DNA from: Brevundimonas vitisensis
GTDB lineage: Bacteria; Pseudomonadota; Alphaproteobacteria; Caulobacterales; Caulobacteraceae
Reading direction: 5' to 3'
DNA length: 64,000 nt
Assembly: GCF_016656965.1 (NCBI RefSeq)
Contig: NZ_CP067977.1
Span: 992,001 to 1,056,000, forward strand
The position numbers were made by a program, and so were the translations under genes. The number at the start of each line of letters is the position of its first letter. Within the stretch, counting starts at the first letter, position 1. The notes beneath the pieces were generated by a model. That model was given only the letters and a program-made list of their open reading frames with translations. It was not told the origin of the DNA and ran no database searches. This document shows positions 18,032 to 26,272 of the stretch, piece by piece.

Positions 18032-19924
18032 TCAGGCGTTGCCGCCCTCAATCCGTCGCACGAAACGGCCGGCGGCCACCGCGCGGCCGATGACCAGTTT
18101 GTAGTCGTGCTCCCCGACCCGCGAATCCTCACCCGGCCCGGGCCATTTTTCCAGAAGCGCGCTCATCCGGTCCAGGTCCAGGGCGCGAGACGCCAGGGGG
18201 CTGTGTCGCAGGCGTTCGACGTCAGAAATCAGCTGGGGCATCGCCTTGTCGAAGCCATGGCGCCAGTCCGCCGCCTGAAGCCCCCGGCGCTGTTCGGTGC
18301 GGATCACCTCGGGCAGCATACCGCGCATGGTGTCACGCAGCAGGGCCCGCTGCACTCCCCGGCGCTGGAACTGATGCTCGGGAATGGACAGGGACAGTTC
18401 GACGACACGACGATCGGACGTGGGATCACGCTGGTCCACGCCATAGCGACGCAGAGTCCCGGTGTGCATGGTCCCGCGGTGGCTGGAGCGTGACAAGGCC
18501 AGCAGCCTTATGGCCCGGCTGTCGCCGACCGCCAGGTTCCGCATACTGCCGGCGACCTTGCGCGCATGCTCGTCCAGGCCCGATGCGACCAGGAATTCGG
18601 AATCAATCGCCGAATAGGTTTCCAGCTCCGGGCGGCTCTTGTCGAAGAGCCGGCGCACACGTTTCATCAGCGGCACCGGAAGGAAGCTGTCCCCGACATT
18701 GGCCGCAATCGTCGTCCAATTCATGCCGCCGTGACGGTTCTGATCCAGGGCCACGCGGGCGGCTCCGACCATGTCCATGGCCTTCAACCGCTGGGTCAGA
18801 AGTTCGGCACCGGTCCAGCTCATGGTCAGATTGCCCATGCTGCCGGCCAGCAGCACGTTCAGCCTGCGATCGCGGCAGGCTTTGTGGATACCGTTGATCC
18901 AGACCATGTTGGTGGGGTTCAACAGCGGCCAGTCCATGCCCGCCTCTCGGCTTTCCAGGGCATCGACGATCGTCTCGCCCTCGTTCGGGACCCGAACGTG
19001 GTCGATGTTCGGATACATGGCGGCCAGGGCGGCGGCGTGATCCCATTCGTCGGCGAACCGTTTCGGCGAGACCTTGGCCTTATGCACCGGGGTCGCTGTG
19101 AAGGACGTCAGACCACGGCCCTGTTCGGCCAGGTGCCGGGCCGCCAGCGCGGTGACGGTGGAACTGTCCAGTCCCCCGCTGAGCATGGATCCGATGCGTT
19201 CGCCGTCGCCGATCCGGCAGGCGACGGCCTCGATCAGGGCGGCGCGCATCGCCTCCTCATACTCCGCCTCGGTCGCCAGGTTCAGATACGGAAGGTTCTC
19301 CGGCTTCCACCAGGTCTCGGTGCGGACGGCGTTGCCTTCCCAGATCGAACGGGCACCGGGCGGAACACTGAAGATGTCCTTGAAGAAGCTGGTGTGGGGC
19401 GGACGCGGGATCAGACAGAGCCAGGCGGCCAGCGCCTCTTCGTCGATCTGGCGGGGCACGTCGCCGTCGGCCCACAGGCCGCGCTGTTCGTTGGCGAAGC
19501 GGATCTCGTTTGGCCCGGTCCAGTAGTAGAGCGTCCGCAGGGCGGCGGGGTCGGTGGCCATCACCAGGCGACGGCGCTGACCGTCCCAGATGGCGCAGGC
19601 AAAATCGCCGATAATCCGGTCGCAGAAATCATCGCCCCAGGCCTCGAATGCCAGCAGTGCGATGTCGGCAGTGCTGCGCCGGTGCAGATCGTCGATGCCC
19701 AGGGCGCGGCGAAGATCATCGCGGTTGTCGATCCGCCCGTCGAAGACTGCGGCCCTGTCACCCGGCCCCACGGCTGTGGAGGCCTCGTCGACACTGGCCA
19801 GGGTTACGCCGGGTCCATACCAGACATCGCGCGACCGCGGATCGGTGATGGTGATCGAAGCGAGGGGCCGGTCGATGGGCGTGGGCGCAGAGGGATCCAG
19901 GTTGACGCGGCCGCAAATGCCCAT
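18032..19924 (-). CDS. Asparagine-synthetase-like lasso cyclase (C protein)
   Basis: The 630-residue protein has an N-terminal glutaminase-like domain followed by an ATP-pyrophosphatase domain with SGGLDSS at 249-255. In lasso systems this enzyme adenylates a side-chain carboxylate and closes it on the N-terminal amine of the core. The N-terminus reads MGICG, so Cys is residue 4, not the residue 2 needed for glutamine hydrolysis. Loss of glutaminase activity fits a cyclase that uses the peptide amine. It is encoded alone on the minus strand between two plus-strand blocks and diverges from the first collar gene. Ordinary asparagine synthetase is less likely given the locus. Confidence 0.86.
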   Translation of the reverse strand: MGICGRVNLDPSAPTPIDRPLASITITDPRSRDVWYGPGVTLASVDEASTAVGPGDRAAVFDGRIDNRDDLRRALGIDDLHRRSTADIALLAFEAWGDDFCDRIIGDFACAIWDGQRRRLVMATDPAALRTLYYWTGPNEIRFANEQRGLWADGDVPRQIDEEALAAWLCLIPRPPHTSFFKDIFSVPPGARSIWEGNAVRTETWWKPENLPYLNLATEAEYEEAMRAALIEAVACRIGDGERIGSMLSGGLDSSTVTALAARHLAEQGRGLTSFTATPVHKAKVSPKRFADEWDHAAALAAMYPNIDHVRVPNEGETIVDALESREAGMDWPLLNPTNMVWINGIHKACRDRRLNVLLAGSMGNLTMSWTGAELLTQRLKAMDMVGAARVALDQNRHGGMNWTTIAANVGDSFLPVPLMKRVRRLFDKSRPELETYSAIDSEFLVASGLDEHARKVAGSMRNLAVGDSRAIRLLALSRSSHRGTMHTGTLRRYGVDQRDPTSDRRVVELSLSIPEHQFQRRGVQRALLRDTMRGMLPEVIRTEQRRGLQAADWRHGFDKAMPQLISDVERLRHSPLASRALDLDRMSALLEKWPGPGEDSRVGEHDYKLVIGRAVAAGRFVRRIEGGNA

Positions 19925-20128
19925 GGTGTCGCTGTCGCTCCCCGTGTCCTGCCCGGAGACTAGGCCGGCGCAAATCTGCCCGCTGTCTAGCAGACCAGCA
20001 GCGGAAAAGTCATGCCACGGAAGGGACCGCCGCCAGACCGCCCGATGTTTGCACGCCGATGCGACTCACCCAAGCCTGAAGCCAAGCTAGTCGGCGTGCC
20101 GCCTGGGAGGCGCGGCTCGTGTCGAACG

Positions 20129-20761
20129 ATGACTTTCCGTTCAACCCCGCCTCTGCGAGACACACCCTTGGCAGGCCAGCGCAATATCGACGTCCCGTGC
20201 TTTCTGGGGGAGATCCGGGCTTTTCCCTACGACCGCGTGCCCGCCGGATGGCGGGTGTGTGACGGTGCTCTGCTGCGGATTCAGGACTACCCGCCCCTCT
20301 TTGCCCTGCTGCGCAATCGCTACGGCGGCAATGGCATCAGCGAGTTTGCCCTGCCTGATCTGAGGGGGCGCACGCCGGTCGGCATCGGCTCATCCGACGG
20401 CCACGCCTACAGCCTTGGGGAAAAGGCGGGCGAAGAGGCCGTTTACCTCAGCGAGTATCAGGTTCCGACGCACACCCACGCCCTGCGAGCGACGACAGAC
20501 GTCGGCAATACGGGCGCGGCCAAGGACAATCTGATTGCCACGGTCAATCACGACGATCTGTCCCCGCCCGGAAAGCATCCGCTCTATGGACCGGCAGGGG
20601 CCGCCGAACAGCCGCTGCTGAAGACCAGCATCCGCAATGCCGGGGGCGGTGGCGCTCATGACAACATCCAGCCCTCATTGGTCCTCCGCTACTGCATAGC
20701 CATGGAGGGCGTCCCGCCGCTGTCGGGGACAGCCAAGACCGAGGAGGTCGCCGTTGTCTGA
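20129..20761 (+). CDS. Tail-collar-domain (MdpB-like) protein, triad 1 member A
   Basis: The product (about 210 residues) is a phage tail collar domain protein: an N-terminal FLGEIRAFPYDRVPAGWRVCDG, a YGGNGISEFALPDLRGRTPVG block, a loop THTHALRATT, and a C-terminal GGGAHDNIQPSLVLRYCIAMEG. I took ATG 20129; the frame is open further upstream without family features. A longer N-terminal extension of about 30 residues precedes the collar start, unlike its paralogue at 22335. No signal peptide is seen. Its stop overlaps the next gene's TTG. This is the first gene after a 204-base divergent gap with the cyclase gene. Confidence 0.82.
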   Translation: MTFRSTPPLRDTPLAGQRNIDVPCFLGEIRAFPYDRVPAGWRVCDGALLRIQDYPPLFALLRNRYGGNGISEFALPDLRGRTPVGIGSSDGHAYSLGEKAGEEAVYLSEYQVPTHTHALRATTDVGNTGAAKDNLIATVNHDDLSPPGKHPLYGPAGAAEQPLLKTSIRNAGGGGAHDNIQPSLVLRYCIAMEGVPPLSGTAKTEEVAVV

Positions 20762-21308
20762 CAAATGGATGGATATCGACTGCTATCTGGGTGAAATCCG
20801 GCTGTTCGCCGGTCCGGTCCCGCCCAAGGGCTGGCTGTTCTGCAAGGGTCAGACGCTGCTGATCCGCGACTATCCAGCCCTGTATTCGCTTCTCGCCACC
20901 AACTGGGGCGGAGACGGCAGGACCAATTTCGCATTGCCGGATATGCGCGGTCGGGTGCCGATGGGCCAGGGTCACAGCCCCGGCCTGACCCCGCGCAACT
21001 TGGCCGAGAGGCCGGGCACCGAGACCGTCACCGTGACGCCTGACGGGCTGGGTTCCCATCATCACAGTCTGAGGGCAACCATCCGGCCGGCCACCTCCGT
21101 GACACCGCAGCCGAACCTGATGCATGCGGCGGTGAGGTCACCGGCCAGGGCCTATTTCGCTCCGACACCCCCGGTCAACGATCTAATCCTGGACAGCAAG
21201 ACGCTGGACCCCGTCGGCGGTGGTCAGGCCCACGACAACATGATGCCGACGACGGTGATCAACTTCATGATCGCGACCGACGGCTTCTATCCGGCTGAAA
21301 AGGACTGA
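20754..21308 (+). CDS. Tail-collar-domain (MdpB-like) protein, triad 1 member B
   Basis: The 184-residue protein has CYLGEIRLFAGPVPPKGW, NWGGDGRTNFALPDMRGRVPMGQGHSPG, LGSHHHSLRAT and the C-terminal VGGGQAHDNMMPTTVINFMIATDGFYP. It starts at TTG 20754, eight bases after GGAGG (20741-20746 region), and overlaps the stop of member A, so A and B are translated in series. Its closest paralogue is the B gene at 22897, recognised by the shared ARAYFAPT segment. Family members are structural proteins in phage tails, yet also occur as free-standing chromosomal genes of unknown role. Confidence 0.82.
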   Translation: MSDKWMDIDCYLGEIRLFAGPVPPKGWLFCKGQTLLIRDYPALYSLLATNWGGDGRTNFALPDMRGRVPMGQGHSPGLTPRNLAERPGTETVTVTPDGLGSHHHSLRATIRPATSVTPQPNLMHAAVRSPARAYFAPTPPVNDLILDSKTLDPVGGGQAHDNMMPTTVINFMIATDGFYPAEKD

Positions 21309-21314
21309 GCGCGA

Positions 21315-21866
21315 ATGGACGCCTATACCGCAGAGATCCGGGCCTTCCCGTTCGATGTTGTCCCGGCGGGCTGGCTGCCTTGCGACGGTGGGACCGTGGC
21401 CGTCGCCACCTATCCGGCTTTGGCGAGCCTGATCGGCACCCTGTACGGCGGCGATGGTGTGCGAACCATCGGTCTGCCCGATCTCAATGGGCGGGCCCCG
21501 ATGGGCGAAGGCCAGGGCCCCGGCCTGACCAACGCCCCTCTGGCCCGCAAGTCCGGCAAGGGCCAAGTCGCCCTGACGACGGATCAGATCCCGCCGCACA
21601 CGCATGAGGTTGTCGCCAATAGCGGTGCCTATTCGGCAATGACCGATGTTCCGCAATCAACGACAAGTCTGTCTCGCGTCATAGTCCCGAACGGTACAGC
21701 CACGTCTGTCGCCGAGAACTTCTCCTCTGTCGGCTCCGTGGACACGACCCTGTCGGCGGACGCCGTGGGCAGCAATCTGGGCGGCGAAAGTCACAACAAC
21801 GTCCAGCCTGTCCTCGCTATCCGGTACTGCATATGCGCGGAGGGCCTCTACCCCCGGCCTGACTGA
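21315..21866 (+). CDS. Tail-collar-domain (MdpB-like) protein, triad 1 member C
   Basis: The 183-residue protein starts MDAYTAEIRAFPFDVVPAGW and keeps the collar pattern YGGDGVRTIGLPDLNGRAPMGEGQGPG, then a PPHTHEVVAN loop. A stretch LSRVIVPNGT-ATSVAENFSS is shared with the C gene at 23439. The end reads SHNNVQPVLAIRYCICAEGLYP. It follows member B by six bases. The gene ends 28 bases before a strong bidirectional terminator that separates it from the convergent precursor gene. Confidence 0.82.
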   Translation: MDAYTAEIRAFPFDVVPAGWLPCDGGTVAVATYPALASLIGTLYGGDGVRTIGLPDLNGRAPMGEGQGPGLTNAPLARKSGKGQVALTTDQIPPHTHEVVANSGAYSAMTDVPQSTTSLSRVIVPNGTATSVAENFSSVGSVDTTLSADAVGSNLGGESHNNVQPVLAIRYCICAEGLYPRPD

Positions 21867-21893
21867 GGCCGTGGCCATCCGATCGCAATGAAA

Positions 21894-21930
21894 AGGCCGC
21901 GTACCTCCTCGGATACGCGGCCTCTTTCTT
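21894..21930. terminator. Bidirectional intrinsic terminator between collar triad 1 and precursor 1
   Basis: A 10-bp perfect stem AGGCCGCGTA / TACGCGGCCT (21894-21903 and 21914-21923) with a 10-base loop is followed on plus by CTTTCTTT and preceded by AAAA, which gives a U-run on minus. It should stop transcription of the collar triad and of precursor 1, which converge here. Confidence 0.85.
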
Positions 21931-21960
21931 TGACCTCTGAAGGACTGTCCAGAGCCGAAC

Positions 21961-22104
21961 TCAGGATGTGCCAGTACCGTCGGTTTGACCGAAGGTGCCA
22001 ACTTCAGCTTTGCCAGCAGCCTGGATATCGATCGTCGGAGCGGTCCAGGCCAGACGACCTTCGGTGGCAGAGGCCGGGGTTTCGGACGTAACAGTCGGCA
22101 TCAT
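21961..22104 (-). CDS. Lasso-type RiPP precursor 1 (47 residues)
   Basis: GGAGA six bases before ATG 22104 supports the start (MMPTVTSETPASATEG...). A leader Trp at residue 20 begins the motif WTAPTIDI, which all four precursors share as W-x-A-P-x-I-D. Then come Ala33-Glu34-Val35 and Gly36. The predicted core is Gly36 to Ser47 (GTFGQTDGTGTS), with Asp42 as the seventh core residue and ring partner of Gly36. This is the only one on the minus strand, set between the two collar triads. Assignment as a lasso precursor is inference from co-location with B1, B2 and C genes and from the shared alignment. Confidence 0.82.
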   Translation of the reverse strand: MMPTVTSETPASATEGRLAWTAPTIDIQAAGKAEVGTFGQTDGTGTS

Positions 22105-22334
22105 GGATAGTCTCCAAAGAAGGGATTCAGCGAGAGCCGCAATCGTTCGAAGGTGCCAAAGATTCCGCAAAAAGGCAAACGGGCACCGATAATCCGGTAC
22201 TATTTTCGGTTGCATATACAATCTTTGGATGTATCCTTCAGTTGTCTGCTTACGGGCGGGTGGCGCAGGGAGGGGTGCCGCCGGTTCGACAGGGTGCGCC
22301 TCGCGCCTGTTCCCTCCTGTCGGAGCTCCATCGA

Positions 22335-22874
22335 ATGTCCGATTATTTCGTCGGCGAGATACGTGCCTTTGCCTTCGGTCAGGTCCCCCAAGGCTGGCAT
22401 CTGGCGGATGGGACGGTTCTTCAGACCGGCCAGTACGCCGCACTGTTCTCCCTTCTGGGCAATGCCTATGGCGGGACCTACCCCCAGACCTTTGCCTTGC
22501 CTGACCTGAGAGGCCGTGTGCCCGTCGATGTGGGCTCGGCGGCGGGCGCCACCTATGCGCTGGGGGCCAAGACGGGGTCGGAGAACGTCGCCCTGACGCT
22601 CGGCCAGCTTCCTGCGCACCAGCATGCGCTGAATGCCACCACCGCGGTGGGCAACACCGGCAATGCCAACGGCAATGCCATCGCCACGGTCAATCAGGAC
22701 GACCTGACCCCGCCGCAGCAGCGCCCCCTGTACGCCGCGCCAGGCACGCTCCAGCCGCTGCTGGCGTCCTCGGTGGGAACGAAAGGCGGGGGTGCCGCCC
22801 ATCCGAACATCCAGCCCAGCACGGTCATCAACTACTGCATCGCCCTGACCGGCCTTTATCCGCCCCGGCAATAG
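22335..22874 (+). CDS. Tail-collar-domain (MdpB-like) protein, triad 2 member A
   Basis: The 179-residue protein (MSDYFVGEIRAFAFGQVPQGW) has the collar blocks YGGTYPQTFALPDLRGRVPVDVGS, LPAHQHALNATTAVGNTGNA and GGAAHPNIQPSTVINYCIALTGLYP. GGAG lies about eight bases before ATG 22335. The upstream open frame has no family content. It is the paralogue of 20129, sharing GNTG, IATVN-DDL and PPQ/PGK-PLY segments, but lacks that protein's N-terminal extension. It is the first gene of a plus-strand block that runs on to the B2 peptidase. Confidence 0.83.
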   Translation: MSDYFVGEIRAFAFGQVPQGWHLADGTVLQTGQYAALFSLLGNAYGGTYPQTFALPDLRGRVPVDVGSAAGATYALGAKTGSENVALTLGQLPAHQHALNATTAVGNTGNANGNAIATVNQDDLTPPQQRPLYAAPGTLQPLLASSVGTKGGGAAHPNIQPSTVINYCIALTGLYPPRQ

Positions 22875-22896
22875 CCGCTTCTGAAGGGATATCCCG

Positions 22897-23427
22897 ATGG
22901 ACTATTATGCTGGCGAAATCCGCATGTTCGCAGGCCCCAATGTGCCGGAAGGCTGGGTGCCGTGCGATGGCCGGACGCTGAACATCAACGACTATCAGAT
23001 CCTCTACGCCCTGCTTGGCACCACATGGGGCGGCAATGGCACCACCACCTTCGGCATCCCGGACCTGAGGGGACGGCTGCCGATGGGCCAGGGTCAGGGC
23101 CCGGGCCTGACGATGCGCAACCGAGGCCAGATGCTGGGCACCGAGACCGTCGCCCTGACCGAGGCCCAGATGCCTGCTCACACCCATACCCTCAACGCCA
23201 CGACCGCCGTGGCGACTTCGGTGACGCCCGGCCCCGGCCTGCTGCATGCGGATCCCGCGGACCCCGCCCGGGCCTATTTCGCCCCCACCGCCCCGATCAC
23301 CAATCTGACGCTGGAAGACCCCACGATCGGCAATCAGGGCGGTGGTCAGCCCCACAGCAATCTGATGCCGACCAGTGTGGTGACTTTCATGATGGCCACC
23401 AACGGCCTGTATCCCGTTCAGCCCTGA
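22897..23427 (+). CDS. Tail-collar-domain (MdpB-like) protein, triad 2 member B
   Basis: The 176-residue protein (MDYYAGEIRMFAGPNVPEGW) has TWGGNGTTTFGIPDLRGRLPMGQGQGPG, MPAHTHTLNATTAVATSVTPGPG, ARAYFAPTAP and GGGQPHSNLMPTSVVTFMMATNGLYP. This matches triad 1 member B in every block. It follows member A by 22 bases and precedes member C by 11. Like the other five collar proteins it has no signal peptide or membrane helix. Confidence 0.83.
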   Translation: MDYYAGEIRMFAGPNVPEGWVPCDGRTLNINDYQILYALLGTTWGGNGTTTFGIPDLRGRLPMGQGQGPGLTMRNRGQMLGTETVALTEAQMPAHTHTLNATTAVATSVTPGPGLLHADPADPARAYFAPTAPITNLTLEDPTIGNQGGGQPHSNLMPTSVVTFMMATNGLYPVQP

Positions 23428-23438
23428 GGAGTGCGACC

Positions 23439-23993
23439 ATGGATGCCTACACCGGTGAAATCCGCGCCTTCGGATTCAATTTTCCGCCCCAGAACTGGGC
23501 CCTCTGCGACGGCTCGCTTCGCAACGTCAATCAGTATCAGGCCCTCTATTCCATCATCGGCAATCTGTACGGCGGCACCGTCAATCAGACCTTCGCCCTG
23601 CCGAACCTGTTGGGCCGTGCGCCGATGGGATCGGGCACCGGACCGGGCCTGACGCCGCGAACCCTGGCAACCAGCACAGGTGCCCCCACGGTGGCTCTGA
23701 CAACGTCTCAGATGCCGGTGCACAACCACGGCCTGACCGCAAACAACGCCACCTATCCCAATATGGCCTCAGGGCCAGGCACGACCACCGCCCTGTCGCG
23801 CGTCATGGTGCCCAATGGCACGGGGGCTTCCGTCGCCGAGAATTTTTCGTCGACGGGCGGCCTGGATACGGCGCTGAATTCCGCCGCGATCGGTGTGCAG
23901 GGCAATGGAGAGGCGCACAACAACGTCCAGCCGATCCAGGTCCTGAACTTCTGCATCTGCCTGGACGGCTATTATCCCGTCCCGGCTTCGTGA
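23439..23993 (+). CDS. Tail-collar-domain (MdpB-like) protein, triad 2 member C
   Basis: The 184-residue protein (MDAYTGEIRAFGFNFPPQNW) has YGGTVNQTFALPNLLGRAPMGSGTGPG, MPVHNHGLTANN and LSRVMVPNGTGASVAENFSS, ending in AHNNVQPIQVLNFCICLDGYYP. GAGGAG lies six bases before ATG 23439. It parallels triad 1 member C, including the long variable loop. The GNAT gene starts ten bases after its stop, so the second triad appears to share a transcript with the peptide-modifying genes, which is the best local evidence for a functional link. Confidence 0.83.
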   Translation: MDAYTGEIRAFGFNFPPQNWALCDGSLRNVNQYQALYSIIGNLYGGTVNQTFALPNLLGRAPMGSGTGPGLTPRTLATSTGAPTVALTTSQMPVHNHGLTANNATYPNMASGPGTTTALSRVMVPNGTGASVAENFSSTGGLDTALNSAAIGVQGNGEAHNNVQPIQVLNFCICLDGYYPVPAS

Positions 23994-24003
23994 ATATGGC
24001 CCC

Positions 24004-24492
24004 ATGACCATGGACGCAGGATCATGGACCCTGCGTCCAGCCGGCCCGGGCGACGAGCCTTTCCTTCAGGCTCTGTATTGCGACGTCCGGGCCGCCGAGT
24101 TCGCGCAAATGGGTTGGCCGCCAGAGATTTTGGCGGCCTTCCTGGCCGATCAGTGGCGTATTCAGGCCCGCGCCCATGCGCTGAGCCATCCGAACGCTGA
24201 ACACTCTATCGTGGAGCAGGACGGCCTGGCGGTGGGATACCTGCTTGTGTCGCGCACATCGTCCGACCATCGGATCGTGGACATCAGCCTGATGTCTCAG
24301 GCGCGGGGCCGAGGGCTGGGCTCCAAGGTCCTGGCCGGGATCTGCGAGCAGGCCGATGCACAAGCTTGCACCGTCAGCTTGAGCGTCCTGACCACCAATC
24401 GGGCGCAGGCCCTTTATCGCCGGCTGGGCTTTGTGCCCGTCGATGACGGCGAACCCTATCGTCAGATGGTCAGGCCGCGACCGGCTTGCTAA
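24004..24492 (+). CDS. GNAT-family N-acetyltransferase
   Basis: The 162-residue protein has GNAT motifs: WTLRPAGPGDEPFLQALY at the start, a VGYLLVSRTSSDHRIVDISLMSQARGRGLGSKVL region with the QARGRGLG acetyl-CoA loop, and NRAQALYRRLGFVPVDD at the end. The locus suggests it modifies the peptide or a collar protein, but the substrate cannot be read from sequence. It lies ten bases after collar member C and eleven before the ABC gene. Confidence 0.85.
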   Translation: MTMDAGSWTLRPAGPGDEPFLQALYCDVRAAEFAQMGWPPEILAAFLADQWRIQARAHALSHPNAEHSIVEQDGLAVGYLLVSRTSSDHRIVDISLMSQARGRGLGSKVLAGICEQADAQACTVSLSVLTTNRAQALYRRLGFVPVDDGEPYRQMVRPRPAC

Positions 24493-24502
24493 GCTGCCGG
24501 TC

Positions 24503-26272
24503 ATGGGTTCGGGCATGATTCAGCTTTTGGCGCGGTGCGCGGCGTTCGCGCGCGGCGTGGCGGACTATGCCGGGCGACGTGCGATCGGGGCGACCGTCTT
24601 TGTGGCCCTCGGCGCCTTGCTGGAAGGGTTCGGCATCGTACTGCTGATCCCACTGCTGGCCACGCTGATGAACGGCAGCGATGCCCTGCCCTGGCCCGAT
24701 GGCCTGCCCAATCCGCTGACGGGACTGGAGCCCGGCCAGAGCCTGGCTCTGATCCTTCTGGCCTTTGCCGTCATCATGGTTCTGAGGCTGGCAGTCCTGT
24801 GGCGGCGCGATACCCTTCTGGCAGCCTTGCAGATCGGATTTGTCGAAAGCCACCGCCGGATGATCGCGCGGGGCCTGGCGGCAGCCCGGTGGGAAAGCCT
24901 GACGCGGCTGGGGCATGCCCGTGTCACGCACATCCTTTCGGCCGATATTCAGCGCTGCGGCGCGGGCGTCCATTTCCTGATGCAGGGCAGCGTCGCCCTG
25001 TTCATGCTGTCAATTCAGATCGTGCTGGCCTTTCTGCTGTCGCCCCCCCTGGCCGCCCTGGCCGTCGGCCTGATGGCGCTCGGCGCCCTGCTGCTTTCAT
25101 TGCTGCTGAAGCGCGCACTGGGGGCCGGGACCCAGGTGTCGCAGTCGAACATGGCGGTGATGACCAGCCTTGGGCGGTTCCTGGGCGGCATGAAAATGGC
25201 CATGAGCCAGAACCTTCAGGGCCGGTTCGTCGCCGGCTTCGAACGGGACCTTGCGACCTCGGCGGAGCGGCAGATTACCTTCATGGGGCAGCAGACCCTG
25301 ATGCGCGGGGTCTGGGCCCTGCTGGGGGCCGGGGTTGGGGCTGCGGTCCTGTTGATCGGCTATGCGGTGCTGGGACTGTCGGCCCCGGTGCTGATTGCCC
25401 TGCTTCTGGTGCTGGCGCGGATCAGCGGGCCGGCCGCGACCCTGCAGAACGGTCTTCAGCAGATCGCCTACAGCCTTCCGGCCTGGGAGGCGCTGAAGTC
25501 GCTGGAGCACGATCTCGGGCACGCCCGGGCCGAGCAATCGGGGCCGGTATCCGTCACACCCCCGACGGGCACCGTCGTGCTGGACACTGTCGTCTATCGT
25601 CACCGGACGGACGATGGTGAGGCGTCGGGCGGCGTACATGGCATCAGCCTGAAGATCGAGCCGGGCGAAATCATCGGCCTGTCCGGCGCGTCGGGCGCGG
25701 GCAAGACGACCCTGGCCGACATACTGGCCGGGCTTCTGTCCCCTCAGTCGGGCACGGTCAGTATCGGAGGGCGGGCGCTGACCGCCGACCTTGCTCCGGC
25801 GTGGCGTGACCGCGTGGCCTATGTCGCCCAAGACCCGGTGCTGTTCAACGACACGGTCCGGGCGAATCTGAGCTGGGTCGGGTCCGATATCGACGAGGCC
25901 GCGATCCGCCATGCCCTGTCCCTGGTCGGAGCCGATCCCCTGATCGCCCGCCTGCCCCAGGGCCTCGACACAGTCGTGGGCGAGAACGGGGCCCTGATCT
26001 CGGGCGGCGAACGCCAGCGACTGGCCCTGGCCCGGGCGATCCTGCGCCGACCGTCGCTGATGATCCTGGACGAGGCGACCAGCGCGATCGACGTCGCGGG
26101 CGAGCGGGCCGTGCTGCTGCGACTTCTTGAGCAGACCCCCCGTCCGACCATCGTCATGATCGCCCACCGGGCCGAAACCCTGTCCCTGTGCGAGCGGATC
26201 GTCACCGTCATTGAGGGTCGGGTCACCAGCGACAGGCGCGAAGGAACCGTCCCTCTGGGTTCCGCGGCATGA
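24503..26272 (+). CDS. ABC-type peptide exporter (lasso D protein)
   Basis: The 589-residue half-transporter has an N-terminal six-helix domain and a C-terminal ATPase: Walker A GASGAGKTT, signature ISGGERQRLALARAIL, Walker B SLMILDEATSAID and a H-loop IAHRAE. In microcin J25-type systems the D protein exports the mature lasso peptide and gives self-immunity, and this is the likely role here. ATG 24503 gives MGSGMIQLLARC; ATG 24515 is an alternative. Its stop overlaps the next start (ATGA). It lacks an N-terminal C39 peptidase domain, consistent with cleavage by the separate B2 protein. Confidence 0.87.
   Translation: MGSGMIQLLARCAAFARGVADYAGRRAIGATVFVALGALLEGFGIVLLIPLLATLMNGSDALPWPDGLPNPLTGLEPGQSLALILLAFAVIMVLRLAVLWRRDTLLAALQIGFVESHRRMIARGLAAARWESLTRLGHARVTHILSADIQRCGAGVHFLMQGSVALFMLSIQIVLAFLLSPPLAALAVGLMALGALLLSLLLKRALGAGTQVSQSNMAVMTSLGRFLGGMKMAMSQNLQGRFVAGFERDLATSAERQITFMGQQTLMRGVWALLGAGVGAAVLLIGYAVLGLSAPVLIALLLVLARISGPAATLQNGLQQIAYSLPAWEALKSLEHDLGHARAEQSGPVSVTPPTGTVVLDTVVYRHRTDDGEASGGVHGISLKIEPGEIIGLSGASGAGKTTLADILAGLLSPQSGTVSIGGRALTADLAPAWRDRVAYVAQDPVLFNDTVRANLSWVGSDIDEAAIRHALSLVGADPLIARLPQGLDTVVGENGALISGGERQRLALARAILRRPSLMILDEATSAIDVAGERAVLLRLLEQTPRPTIVMIAHRAETLSLCERIVTVIEGRVTSDRREGTVPLGSAA

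Noticed and set aside
20012..20128. Longer N-terminus for collar protein A of triad 1
   Set aside because: The added residues have no family similarity and no ribosome-binding site, and they fill the probable divergent promoter region.
20129..23993. Prophage or tailocin
   Set aside because: Only collar-domain genes are present. There is no capsid, terminase, sheath, baseplate, lysis, integrase or attachment repeat, and the genes lie amid RiPP enzymes.
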